Below are positions 8,870-17,177 of a DNA stretch of 64,000 nt, in pieces (the stretch's first letter is position 1; the number at the start of each line of letters is the position of its first letter). Source of the stretch: Bacillota bacterium (GTDB lineage Bacteria; Bacillota; Sulfobacillia; Sulfobacillales; Sulfobacillaceae); the NCBI GenBank assembly GCA_021841025.1, contig JAKBWA010000010.1:1-64000 (forward strand). Reading direction: 5' to 3'. The translations under genes were made by a program, and so were the position numbers. The notes under the pieces are model-generated. The model did not search any database, was not told where the DNA came from, and was given only the letters and a program-made list of their open reading frames with translations.

Positions 8870-8883
8870 CATGTGTACACATG
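8870..8883. repeat. Perfect 14-bp palindrome next to the metY ribosome site
   Basis: CATGTGTACACATG lies 23 nt before the metY start codon, overlapping the region a repressor would need to cover. Confidence 0.65.
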
Positions 8884-8906
8884 CTTAGAAAGGCAGGACC
8901 TCAAAG

Positions 8907-10190
8907 ATGGATAACAAATGGGCCATGGAAACCTTATCAATTCGTGCAGGCTATGACCCCGACCCCAATACATCAGCTATTGCGGCCCCCATTTATCAAA
9001 CTGTGGGGTACGCTTTTCAAGATGCTGCTCACGCAGCACGACTCTTTAACCTGGATGAACCGGGAAACATTTACACGCGGATCATGAATCCAACAACAGA
9101 TATCCTCGAAAAGCGTATCGCGGCCATGGAAGGAGGTATCGGTGCCGTTGCATTCTCCTCCGGGATGGCCGCGATTACAGCCGCAGTGCTGAATCTTTGC
9201 CGGGCCGGCGATGAATTGATAGCCTCGACAGCGTTGTACGGCGGCACATGGACTCTATTCACGTCGACTATCCGTGATTTTGGGGTAACCGTGCACTTTA
9301 TCACCGAAGAGCAACTGGGTCAAGCCCACACATTAGTCAATGACCATACACGCGGAGTGTTCGTAGAATCCATTGGCAATCCTGCTATAAATGTCACGGA
9401 CATTCAAGCATGGGCCGATTTCGCTCATCAGCACCACCTCCCCTTACTAGTGGACAACACCTTTTCCACGCCATATCTGGAACGCCCGTTAGATTATGGT
9501 GCCGACATTGTCATTCATTCCATGACAAAGTGGATTGGCGGTCATGGCACATCCTTAGGCGGAATCGTGGTGGATAGTGGCCGTTTTGACTATAACACGG
9601 ATAAGTTTCCGCAATTCTCCAAACCCGACCAAAGCTACCATGGTCTTGTTTTTGGAGAGCAAACAGGGAGTTATGCTTTGCGTCTTCGAGTTAAGCTGCT
9701 GCGCGATACCGGAGCGGCTCTGGCACCGCTTAATGCCTTCCTGATGCTCATAGGGCTAGAAACCCTTCCGGTTCGTATGAAGGCAGCCTGTGAATCAGCC
9801 TTGTTTTTGGCCAAGAAACTGCAACAACATCCGAAAGTCAATTGGGTCAGTTATCCCGGCCTTGAACAAAGCCCCAGCCATGACTTGGCCCGAACTTATC
9901 TGCGGTCAGGATACTTCGGAACCATGCTGAATTTCGGTGTTATTGGTGGAAAGAACACTGCCGAACAGCTCATCAATCGGCTGACTTTGTGGCTTCTTGT
10001 CGCGAATGTGGGGGATGTGAGGTCCATGGCCATTCATCCTGCTTCTACCACACACCAACAATTGTCACCCGACGAGTTGCAATTAGCAGGGGCCAATGGC
10101 GAATTAATCCGCTTGTCGGTGGGTCTTGAAAATGCCCACGATTTGTGGAACGACTTGGAACAAGCCCTCGATTCGATTGACATGGCTTGA
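8907..10190 (+). CDS. metY: O-acetylhomoserine sulfhydrylase (PLP enzyme)
   Basis: This 427-residue protein belongs to the Cys/Met metabolism PLP family. METLSIRAGYDPDP, the GNIYTRIMNPTT substrate loop, FSSGMAAITAA, and the PLP lysine in SMTKWIGGHGTSLGG match the O-acetylhomoserine (thiol)-lyase branch, which makes homocysteine (or methionine) from O-acetylhomoserine and sulfide (or methanethiol). The long form (about 425 residues) separates it from shorter cystathionine synthases/lyases. The ATG at 8907 has a modest AGG-type site. The upstream SAM riboswitch fits a methionine gene, though a 0.6 kb gap intervenes. Confidence 0.9.
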   Translation: MDNKWAMETLSIRAGYDPDPNTSAIAAPIYQTVGYAFQDAAHAARLFNLDEPGNIYTRIMNPTTDILEKRIAAMEGGIGAVAFSSGMAAITAAVLNLCRAGDELIASTALYGGTWTLFTSTIRDFGVTVHFITEEQLGQAHTLVNDHTRGVFVESIGNPAINVTDIQAWADFAHQHHLPLLVDNTFSTPYLERPLDYGADIVIHSMTKWIGGHGTSLGGIVVDSGRFDYNTDKFPQFSKPDQSYHGLVFGEQTGSYALRLRVKLLRDTGAALAPLNAFLMLIGLETLPVRMKAACESALFLAKKLQQHPKVNWVSYPGLEQSPSHDLARTYLRSGYFGTMLNFGVIGGKNTAEQLINRLTLWLLVANVGDVRSMAIHPASTTHQQLSPDELQLAGANGELIRLSVGLENAHDLWNDLEQALDSIDMA

Positions 10191-10259
10191 CTTGAGTAGA
10201 CTTTATTCTTCGCCAATAAGCCGATAACCCGGAATTCCGTAAATTTTAAAGGCGCTCAT

Positions 10260-10309
10260 TCCCGGTGTGGCATGTTTGCAACAGTCGGCAAACTAAAAGC
10301 ACACCGGGA
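10260..10309. repeat. Two-step dyad (long hairpin) downstream of metY
   Basis: TCCCGGTGTG (10260-10269) pairs with CACACCGGGA (10300-10309), and inside it GTTTGC (10274-10279) pairs with GCAAAC (10288-10293) around an 8-nt loop. There is no T-tract, so it is not a textbook intrinsic terminator, yet it sits between convergent genes. It may end both transcripts or protect 3' ends. Confidence 0.6.
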
Positions 10310-10428
10310 CACATGGGTCTATAGGATACTTCGCAAGGCTTCACACAGAGAGTCAAGGATTTTCCCAGGTTCTTCGCTCACCTAAAACCGCCAACTCATG
10401 GAAACCCGCAGAGTTCTAGACGAATTTC

Positions 10429-11382
10429 TCACAGCAGTTGGGCTAATTTGGCAACGGGATTGGGCAGAGGTTTGGAATATCTTTTGAGAGATGTTCTTAA
10501 AGGCTGAAGAACCACCATAGTGAGATGACCTCGCTGGCTTATATGAAGTATCTTCCAGTGGGATTTCACGGCAATGACTTTCAGCTCGCGCAAGGAATAC
10601 AGATGGCCGTTAGTCACAGTCATATGAACTTCCAGAGAAAACAAACTCGCCAGGGTGCCGACCTTCTTTTCTGTTATCACTACCACCAATCGACCCTGGG
10701 GATGAATCTGCGGCTTTATTTTCTTGAATATTGCAACCATTGTCTCCACCGGAAAGTTTTCAATTAACCGCACCAAACTCACCACGTCAAACGGCCCTTT
10801 CGGTAGTTGACTCCTTATGTCCCCACCGACAAGCTTTACAAACGGATGGTGCAAAATTCCTGAAACCTTGTCGATAGTGTCGGGCGTGTCGATCATAGTG
10901 ACCTCAATTCCTTGATCAGCCAATGCCAACGCCAGGGTGCCGCTTGCTCCTCCCACGTCCAGCCAAGTCCGGGGTTTTGAACAAGACAATGTATCTAATA
11001 TCCACTGATTTAACTGGCGACTGGACTCCCGCAATCTTTCCTCTTCTGAGGATTGAATTGCACCGCTTAGACAAGGGCTTTCATCTTGACTCGAATGACT
11101 TATATTCAGCCATCTTCGCATAATGTCCATGCCGTGCAAGCTTCGAGCGGCCGGTGGTTCTGCGTTCCATCGCCACCCTGTGCCTTCTTGTTCAACATAT
11201 CCCAAGTCGACCAGCGCCTCAATTAAAATCTGCCATGGCACCCCAAGGACGCCTTGAAGAGTGTCCAAATCCTTTTTGCTGGCTCCCTGTACCAACTGAG
11301 CATACATCCCAGAATTCACCGCGGCATAAAGAACTGCTTGAATATAAAACTCCTGATCCAGTAAGGCCCATTCTAGGGTCAT
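10429..11382 (-). CDS. SAM-dependent O-methyltransferase-like protein
   Basis: This 317-residue protein has a winged-helix dimerisation domain (about 10-75) followed by a class I methyltransferase fold with motif I WLDVGGASG (141-148), an acidic strand end VTMID, GDIRSQLPKGPFDVV, and LIENFP in the place where small-molecule O-methyltransferases have their catalytic-helix region. This order matches the AdoMet O-methyltransferase (Methyltransf_2-like) family. The usual catalytic His-Asp pair is not obvious. The C-terminal 40 residues are basic. GGAGGGGG precedes the ATG at 11382. It is monocistronic; substrate unknown. Confidence 0.7.
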   Translation of the reverse strand: MTLEWALLDQEFYIQAVLYAAVNSGMYAQLVQGASKKDLDTLQGVLGVPWQILIEALVDLGYVEQEGTGWRWNAEPPAARSLHGMDIMRRWLNISHSSQDESPCLSGAIQSSEEERLRESSRQLNQWILDTLSCSKPRTWLDVGGASGTLALALADQGIEVTMIDTPDTIDKVSGILHHPFVKLVGGDIRSQLPKGPFDVVSLVRLIENFPVETMVAIFKKIKPQIHPQGRLVVVITEKKVGTLASLFSLEVHMTVTNGHLYSLRELKVIAVKSHWKILHISQRGHLTMVVLQPLRTSLKRYSKPLPNPVAKLAQLL

Positions 11383-11744
11383 CCATATCCCCCTCCTCTG
11401 GCTGTGTATTTACATATACGACGCCACCCTTAACAAATGTGCACGGCCAATGAAATTTAACACTCACTGATGAAACAGGACTCAATTTGCCAATAGCTGT
11501 CCAACCCTTGACACAAAAAACGAACCTAAACTGGTTCAGGTTCGCTTTCTGCCTTATTGTTGGCTTTATTGTTATTGTTCGCGATCCTTTCGAAACCACG
11601 ATTTTTCCGCAACCAATCCATTCAAAATGGTGGCTGTGCCATGCTCTTTTCACCACTGGTTCCGAGCATTTTTTCTATGGTTTTACTTTTGAGATGGGTT
11701 TCGCGCAGTTTGTCATCCACAATTTCCTAATCTGACTAAAGCTT
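11383..11744. other. Intergenic region, 362 nt
   Basis: Apart from the leftward terminator at 11515-11544, nothing persuasive is seen. Small open frames on both strands overlap each other and lack ribosome sites. Confidence 0.4.
11515..11544 (-). terminator. Intrinsic terminator of the tad-like operon
   Basis: On the minus strand CGAACCT (11544-11538) and AGGTTCG (11527-11521) form a 7-bp stem followed by six T (11520-11515). It lies about 200 nt after the tadC-like stop. Confidence 0.75.
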
Positions 11745-12407
11745 TTACCGTCCCATCACCAACAAATTTTTCATTGCCATAAGTCCCATTGGAGCAATAA
11801 ACATAATCAATACGTTAAGAAGCAAAAGTGCAGGTAGTATGGTTAGTAGAAGAGGATCCGACTGCTTTTTCAAAGCATCTTCAAGAGTCAATTGTTCTTC
11901 CATATCCCACGCCTGAGTGATGGCATCCTCAGCTTGTAACCCGTTTTGATAACCGTAAATCATCATGGTCGTTACCAAATCTGACTCGGGGCCAGGATAT
12001 TGTGTTCGAAAGCGAGTAAAAGCCCCTGAGTCAGAGTGATTTGTTCCTATAACTTTTGCGAGAGTCTCTATATCTACCCCAATCTCGGGAACGGCCACGA
12101 CAGCCTGATCCATGGCTTGCCAAAACGTCATTCCTGCACTCAAAAAGAACGCCATTGTTCTCCAAAATTTCACAATTGACCAGCGCTTTTTGCGTATCTG
12201 TTTACGACTTAAAGGACGGTTCCACAGCCCCATAACGCCGACGAGAATAGTCACACTTAACAACAAACCGCTTAACGGATGCGGCTGCCAAAACCACAAT
12301 GGCATCAACGCTATTCCGACCCAAAGCAGATTGTCTAAACGAAAACGAGATCCTCTAATGGAACTTGCGAATATGCCCGAGCATAGAGCCGCGATCATCG
12401 TATTCAT
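11745..12407 (-). CDS. TadC-like inner-membrane platform protein
   Basis: This 220-residue membrane protein has an N-terminal hydrophobic pair (about 1-65), a cytoplasmic helical T2SS-F-like domain (about 85-180: FLSAGMTFWQAMDQA, VTTMMIYGYQNG, ITQAWDMEEQ) and a C-terminal hydrophobic hairpin. The arrangement matches the second of the paired TadB/TadC platform proteins of Tad or archaellum-like pilus motors. Its ATG overlaps the tadB-like stop (ATGA, 12404-12407), so the two are translationally coupled. Confidence 0.72.
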   Translation of the reverse strand: MNTMIAALCSGIFASSIRGSRFRLDNLLWVGIALMPLWFWQPHPLSGLLLSVTILVGVMGLWNRPLSRKQIRKKRWSIVKFWRTMAFFLSAGMTFWQAMDQAVVAVPEIGVDIETLAKVIGTNHSDSGAFTRFRTQYPGPESDLVTTMMIYGYQNGLQAEDAITQAWDMEEQLTLEDALKKQSDPLLLTILPALLLLNVLIMFIAPMGLMAMKNLLVMGR

Positions 12408-13111
12408 GAAGAACTCTCGCCTCGGATGTGGGCAGAAAAAATTTGGAGCACAACAAAACTTACCAGAGCAATGAATGCCAGAACCAAATGGCCCAAGCCC
12501 GTGGTGGTCAATACCTGGTAAAATCCAGGAAGAGTAAAGGCAAACAAAAATAAGACAACATAAGGAGCAATCGCCAAAATGAGAACAGTCGATTCCAGAG
12601 CCATTTCATCGAGTCGCCGCTGAAATCGCCAACGCCGGGACAGCGCCATGTGTTTAACAACATGATCAATAATATCGTCCAATGCTCCTCCATACCGAGT
12701 GGTCAAGCGGGCCGATTGTGCAACCACATTCATAGCATCGGTATGCCACTTTGTTGCTAATTCATCGAGAACCAACTGCGGATCTGCATGAAGACGGATA
12801 CGAGAATCGGAGCGAACCACCTCCTCCAATGCAAAAGCCAGACTGCCTCTGGCTTTCAGCATACGTCTTAGACGTTGCAGGAACAATTCGGTTTCCTGGT
12901 CATCCAGTTCCGATTGTTGGCGTCTTAAGCGACTCGTCCAAAACGTATCCAATCCCCAAATGGTGATGAGAAATGCTATGGTAATACTGGGACTGGGAAT
13001 CAAAAAGGATCCCATGCTGGCCCACGGCAAAAACAAGGGCCGATGGGATGACAAAATGCTATTCACGCTGAATCCTAGTAGCCCGGCGCCTAAAATAACT
13101 GAACTATGCAT
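12404..13111 (-). CDS. TadB-like inner-membrane platform protein
   Basis: This protein of about 235 residues has N-terminal hydrophobic segments, a cytoplasmic T2SS-F domain (LKARGSLAFALEEVV, RYGGALDDIIDHV, RRWRFQRRLDEMALES) and two C-terminal membrane spans. It partners the CpaF ATPase and TadC-like protein in a pilus-type motor. I use the ATG at 13111: GGTGGGAG precedes it at proper spacing and it overlaps the cpaF stop by 8 nt (ATGCATAG). A longer in-frame form could begin at 13132. Confidence 0.75.
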   Translation of the reverse strand: MHSSVILGAGLLGFSVNSILSSHRPLFLPWASMGSFLIPSPSITIAFLITIWGLDTFWTSRLRRQQSELDDQETELFLQRLRRMLKARGSLAFALEEVVRSDSRIRLHADPQLVLDELATKWHTDAMNVVAQSARLTTRYGGALDDIIDHVVKHMALSRRWRFQRRLDEMALESTVLILAIAPYVVLFLFAFTLPGFYQVLTTTGLGHLVLAFIALVSFVVLQIFSAHIRGESSS

Positions 13112-14318
13112 CGAATTCTCCCACCTTAACAAATGCAGGTGCTTGGTCAGCTTGGTACTGCCAAATCACGTTCATATTGTTCCGAAACGGTTGCTGAATC
13201 GATTCGATCCGACGAACACCATCAGGATAACGACGAACATAGATAATGATATCGAGGGTTTCCTGGATTTGTGCAACAAGCTGGTCAAAAGGAATTCCCA
13301 GCTGGCGTCGAGAACACATCCGCGCCAGCCGAGAAATTGTATCCACACCCCCCGATTGGCTATGAACTGTCGAAAGGCTGCCTGGATGGCCCGTGGACAT
13401 CGCCTCAATTAATTCCATGGCCTCCTCACCCCGCACTTCGCCAACAATGATCCGATCCGGACGCATACGCAGGGCATTAATCACCAAATCATGAATCGAA
13501 TAATGCCGATGGGCCTCCAAGCTGACCGTGTTAGCATGATGCAGATTCAATTCCCGTACGTCTTCGATGGTAATCAAGCGTTCATCCGCACCAATCTCAG
13601 ACGTCAGAAGGCGAAGCAGCGACGTTTTTCCCGACCCCGCGCCGCCTGCGACCAAAATGTTACGCCTCTCGGCGATGAAAGTGGTGAGATCCTCCCACAA
13701 ATCCATACTGAAGGATCCGTGCAGCAAGTAATCGTCGAGACTGAGTGGCGCGTGCCGGGCCCTTCTGATAGTAATTGTCGGTTGCTCCGCCACCGGTGGC
13801 AAAACACAATGGATACGAGAACCGTCGACGAGTTGGGCATCACACACCGGCGATTCGGTATTCAGAACCCGGCCTGCTCGACTTGCCAGACGTTGAGCCA
13901 GAAGGGCAACTTCGTCGGGATTCTCAAAATTTTGTTTCACCTGATCAATGTGTCCATCTCGCTCGCAGAAAATGTGATCCGGACCGTTGACCATAATTTC
14001 AGTCACCCGGTTATCAGTGAGTAATCCATCCAAAGGCCCGAGACCTGTGAGCCGGTTGAGCAGCGAACGGCGGTATAACGTCATGGCGGCCACGTCCAAT
14101 CCTTCTTCCCCTATCACCTGGTTAATGGCTTCTTCCAATTTGTTCAGTCGTTCGCGATCCCACACCAAATGTCGCAATAATTCCGGATACTGGGATTGTA
14201 CAGTCTCTTGCCAGCGGTCTACGTACTGCCCCATGACCGTGCTTTCTTCTTGCGCATACCGCCCCCATACCGTGTCAGTCGTCTGGACATCATCGGGCTT
14301 CCAAGAATATTTGTTCAT
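13104..14318 (-). CDS. cpaF: CpaF/TadA-type secretion ATPase
   Basis: This protein of about 404 residues is a VirB11/CpaF family hexameric ATPase that powers Tad-type pili. It shows Walker [10 protein letters not shown] (about residue 225), Asp box IEDVRELNL, Walker [15 protein letters not shown], and the conserved [13 protein letters not shown]. The frame is open upstream to TTG 14426, but the ATG at 14318 has GAGGAGG 8 nt ahead, and residues read from the earlier start belong to a decayed DUF5615 toxin. The real protein therefore starts [10 protein letters not shown]. No pilin, prepilin peptidase or secretin gene is adjacent. Confidence 0.88.
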   Translation of the reverse strand: MNKYSWKPDDVQTTDTVWGRYAQEESTVMGQYVDRWQETVQSQYPELLRHLVWDRERLNKLEEAINQVIGEEGLDVAAMTLYRRSLLNRLTGLGPLDGLLTDNRVTEIMVNGPDHIFCERDGHIDQVKQNFENPDEVALLAQRLASRAGRVLNTESPVCDAQLVDGSRIHCVLPPVAEQPTITIRRARHAPLSLDDYLLHGSFSMDLWEDLTTFIAERRNILVAGGAGSGKTSLLRLLTSEIGADERLITIEDVRELNLHHANTVSLEAHRHYSIHDLVINALRMRPDRIIVGEVRGEEAMELIEAMSTGHPGSLSTVHSQSGGVDTISRLARMCSRRQLGIPFDQLVAQIQETLDIIIYVRRYPDGVRRIESIQQPFRNNMNVIWQYQADQAPAFVKVGEFDA

Positions 14319-14354
14319 GACGTCGACCTCCTCATTCAGAGTGTCTTCATCATA

Positions 14355-14577
14355 CTGGAGGATTGTGCCACACAACCTGTCAGGACTGCTGCCATGGGGA
14401 TCAGGATCAAGATTCAGGGTCATCAAGATCCGCTATTTCGATTGACAAACACCCAGGAGAGTGTCATCAGCAATCCCGGCAATTAGATTCAGTATAGACC
14501 GTGTCTACATCGTAGCCAGCCTGATTCAACGTGCGCACCAGACTTACCGGCATATTCTCATTGAATTTGAAGAGCAT
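14355..14577 (-). pseudogene. Decayed DUF5615 (PIN-like, VapC45-type) toxin
   Basis: ATG 14577, one base after the DUF433 stop, begins MLFKFNENMPVSLVRTLNQA, the usual DUF5615 N-terminus except that the catalytic Asp of the x-D-E-N motif is Asn. This frame stops at 14467-14469. A one-base shift near 14490 restores LIAGIADDTLLGVCQSK, then a TAG, then RILMTLNLD and SPDRLCGTIL, which is the family's C-terminal half. So the gene has one frameshift, one nonsense codon, a lost catalytic residue and a missing 3' end where cpaF begins. It was once the toxin partner of the DUF433 antitoxin. Confidence 0.8.
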
Positions 14578-14578
14578 T

Positions 14579-14818
14579 TTAGTAACCCTCGATGGGCGAC
14601 GCCGGCATGAACAGATCCCGAGCTATCCATGCACCATAGGTGATGGCCACATAGATATCCTCAACAGTGAGTGTGGGATATTCCGTAAGAATCTCCTCAA
14701 CCGAGTACCCTTCTACCAATGCATCAAAAACAACAGAAACCATAATGCGAGTGCCCTTGAGGCATGCGGCACCATGACAGATCGTGGGGTCTGTCTGAAT
14801 ACGATCGAGTAAACGCAC
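14579..14818 (-). CDS. DUF433 antitoxin (VapB45-like)
   Basis: This 79-residue protein is a typical DUF433 domain: RIQTDPTICHGAACLKGTRI, then VVFDALVEGYSVEEILTEYP and LTVEDIYVAI. DUF433 proteins are winged-helix antitoxins paired with DUF5615 PIN-like toxins. The start is GTG 14818 after GAGGAGAGAAGG. The gene looks intact, but its toxin partner just downstream is broken, so it is an orphan antitoxin that may persist by drift or by regulating other sites. Confidence 0.88.
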   Translation of the reverse strand: MRLLDRIQTDPTICHGAACLKGTRIMVSVVFDALVEGYSVEEILTEYPTLTVEDIYVAITYGAWIARDLFMPASPIEGY

Positions 14819-15131
14819 GGTCCTTCTCTCCTCATCTTTTCAATCGGGAGGGCCGGATAGACCCTATTACACGACGGCGTTAATACGTCATCATCAAGAG
14901 AAACATTTGTGTGATGAAAAAATGGCGCTATTTCCCTTATTCTGGAACGTGATTTTAGGAATAAGGGGTCTACGTTGGGTGGACGGCTTCATCCTGGACC
15001 AGCATCACCAGCGGCACGCCGCAGTGATGCGTCGATTGAGTGCCAAAGAACAGCAAATCTTGGAGCCTCTGGCCCACAGGGTGGTCCCGACCGATCGACT
15101 GTCCAACAGACACAACAGTGTGAAAGGATGA
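14819..15131. other. 313-nt spacer between two decayed toxin-antitoxin modules
   Basis: A rightward frame (14907-15131, 74 codons) and a leftward one overlap here. Neither has a good ribosome site or a recognisable domain. The rightward frame reads LSAKEQQILEPLAHRVV and may be a fragment of another lost gene. I see no function. Confidence 0.35.
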
Positions 15132-15494
15132 TTACGGCCCGTCGCGCGATCTGTCTGAGACCTTCGACAGAAGATGTTGAAATGGTGTGTGGATCCGGGA
15201 AATGTCCTCAGTGGCACTCACCCACACAATTTCAATGTCGACCTCATCGTACCCATGAATGAGCACATTGTGCAGGCTTTCCATGACATGACAGTCCTTG
15301 GCAGGACATCCGCAAGATCACGTAGGAATTCCGGCGTCATCCGGCCGGTGGCTTCACCGATAATTTCAAGCTGGCGCATGATCGCGGCTTGCCGGAGTTC
15401 ATCATCCAGGAAGTCTTCATGAGAGACCCTTGCATCCAGCATTCAATGCGTTGGACAGCCTGCTAAATATGTGTCAATGTGCTAAAGTTGTCAC
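15132..15494 (-). pseudogene. hepT: Decayed HepT-like toxin (HEPN/DUF86)
   Basis: Reading leftward, three frames must be joined. The first reads LTHI, a TAG (15463-15465) and then QAVQRIECWMQG. The second (from about 15430) reads VSHEDFLDDELRQAAIMRQL and EIIGEATGRMTPEF. The third reads SLHNVLIHGYDEVDIEIVW, ending at TAA 15132-15134. Together they give a normal HepT RNase-like toxin. The RX4-6H active motif is degraded (the Arg position is His in HNVLIH). At least two frameshifts and one nonsense codon make it non-functional. GTG at 15494 would have overlapped the mntA stop. Confidence 0.82.
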
Positions 15495-15801
15495 GTTTCA
15501 GCATAAATCACGCGCTGTGTAGATAGGATTTCCTCCCGCAATACGGGGTAGATCCGTGGCTTGTTGGCCACATCAACACGACATCCCAGCAGCTCCTCCA
15601 GGCCACTCACCAAACGCCAAAAAGCGATCGGAAGGATGATGCGGGTCCCACTTCGAAGAGAACATCGACATCGCTCTCGGAGGTAAAATCGTCACGCAAA
15701 ACCGAACCGAAAAGCGCCAACTCTCGGATCTCATAAAGACGATAAATACCGACCAATCGGTCCGGATCGATTCGAATCGGCAAGCGTTCAGGAAGACTCA
15801 C
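15491..15801 (-). pseudogene. mntA: Decayed MntA-like antitoxin (minimal nucleotidyltransferase)
   Basis: From GTG 15801 the frame encodes RELALFGSVLRDDFTSESDVDVLFEV, the GSx10DxD nucleotidyltransferase signature of MntA, which AMPylates HepT to silence it. The frame then stops (TGA just after LFGVW, about 15607). A one-base shift restores RLVSGLEELLGCRVDVANKP through VIYAET, ending at TGA 15491-15493, the expected C-terminus. A single frameshift therefore breaks an otherwise well preserved antitoxin gene, whose hepT partner is also broken. Confidence 0.82.
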
Positions 15802-16005
15802 ACGCTGCGGTTAGCGGGTAGCCCCCTCCTTATAATATGACACACACATGACAAATCAAGGTGCTTCTCATATGTTCTCAGATTATTTGCACCAAGATCG
15901 ACCACTGAATCTCTTACCAGAATTTCTCATCCAATGTGGAAGATTCCACATCAGCCAACTCACAGTCGTGTAGCTTATCAGCATCGCCCAATCGCCAAAG
16001 CCCAT

Positions 16006-17142
16006 TCATATCTGGGCTATGACCTGGCCAGACGCATCGATTAAATATACGACCACTTCTATGCCTTGACGCAACTTCGAAAGAAGATGGTACTGGGCCT
16101 CCTGAACCAAACTAGTGAGAAACAATGGGAATTGACGGGCTTGTTGTATAGCCGCGGCGGCTGTCGTAGCTTTCCGCATGTCATTCAAGACCTTGGAAGG
16201 CACACCATTTTTCAGGGCCAAACCAATCAAAGCTTCCATATCTGCTCTGGATTCCATGGCATGCAGATCCATAGCCCCTTGTGCCACTTTAGTCAGCTTT
16301 CCGGGCATGGCCACCAAGATGACCCGTCTCACTTTAGGTCGTATATTGACAACATGTAGAGCATAACCCAGAAACCGTGCAACTTCCACCACAGATTCCA
16401 CAGGAGATGATGCAAAATGAGCATCTGCCCATTGCCTTGTCCGTGAGCCAGTGACTAAAATCACTTGTGAGCTACTCTCACACGCCATCTTGGTGGCTAA
16501 CACCACCGAGGCCTTCCACGATGACAAAGAATATGGGCGTACCAACCCAGTAGTGCCCAGAATCGATATGCCCCCAACAATACCCAGCCGCGGATTGTCA
16601 GTTTTTTGAGCAATCTTCTCCCCGTCTTGTACACTCACTACGATTTTTAATCCCGCTGATAAGAAGCGAAATGCCGGGTTTCGAGTACTGGTAGTGAAAT
16701 TTCGAGCCTCTTGAATAATCATCTTTTGGGGAACTCGATTAATAGCCGCCGCTCCTTCGGGTAATCCCAATCCCGGACGAGTTACCCGTCCTACCCCTTG
16801 CCCTCCATCAAGAATAATACCCGGTGAAGGCAAGAATTGAACCGTGACAGTAATCAAGGCGCCATGAGTTGCATCGGGGTCATCCCCTCCGTCTTTTTGG
16901 ATTGTGCAGCTGGCCTCAATACCAGGTTTTAACGACGATCGGTGTACAGGCAAATGAGCTCTTTTTCCAATGGGAAGGGTTACGGCAATTTCAGGGCCGA
17001 TCTTGTTCTCGCTGAGCAACATCAAAGCCCCTAAAGTACCTGCCTGAGCACAGGTCCCTGTAGTAAAACCCAGGCGCAATCGCTTCAGCTCACCGTCTAC
17101 CATCACATCTTCGTACATGGACCCCAGATACAGATCTTCCAA
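16006..17142 (-). CDS. cbiD: Cobalt-precorrin-5B C1-methyltransferase
   Basis: CbiD, 378 residues, methylates C1 of cobalt-precorrin-5B in the anaerobic (early cobalt insertion) B12 route. Diagnostic motifs are LRLGFTTGTCAQA near residue 24, DPDATHGALI, GxGVGRVTRPGL and GGISILGTTG. Length is as usual for the family. It is the last gene of the cob operon, 35 nt after the cbiH/cbiJ fusion. CbiD is specific for the anaerobic route, so it argues for oxygen-independent ring contraction here. Confidence 0.95.
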   Translation of the reverse strand: MEDLYLGSMYEDVMVDGELKRLRLGFTTGTCAQAGTLGALMLLSENKIGPEIAVTLPIGKRAHLPVHRSSLKPGIEASCTIQKDGGDDPDATHGALITVTVQFLPSPGIILDGGQGVGRVTRPGLGLPEGAAAINRVPQKMIIQEARNFTTSTRNPAFRFLSAGLKIVVSVQDGEKIAQKTDNPRLGIVGGISILGTTGLVRPYSLSSWKASVVLATKMACESSSQVILVTGSRTRQWADAHFASSPVESVVEVARFLGYALHVVNIRPKVRRVILVAMPGKLTKVAQGAMDLHAMESRADMEALIGLALKNGVPSKVLNDMRKATTAAAAIQQARQFPLFLTSLVQEAQYHLLSKLRQGIEVVVYLIDASGQVIAQI

Positions 17143-17177
17143 AAATGACCGACCTCCTTACTGGTCATCTTGAGCAC

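Larger units (their letters stand above)
8293..8906 (+). other. 0.6 kb non-coding stretch between the SAM riboswitch terminator and metY
   Basis: No credible gene is present. One frame is open from about 8351 to 8568 without a good start or ribosome site and matches nothing I recognise; it could be an old gene remnant. The stretch holds an imperfect 79-nt hairpin (8609-8687), a 22-bp palindrome (8747-8768), CACGTG (8776-8781) and two 14-bp palindromes (8786-8799, 8870-8883). It would be the 5' leader of metY if the riboswitch controls that gene. Confidence 0.6.

Noticed and set aside
10190-10429. tRNA-like cloverleaf near 10270
   Set aside because: The stems do not form acceptor, D, anticodon and T arms, and no conserved tRNA bases are visible.
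13104-14426. CpaF start at TTG 14426
   Set aside because: The extra 36 residues are toxin remnants, and the ATG at 14318 has a much better ribosome site.
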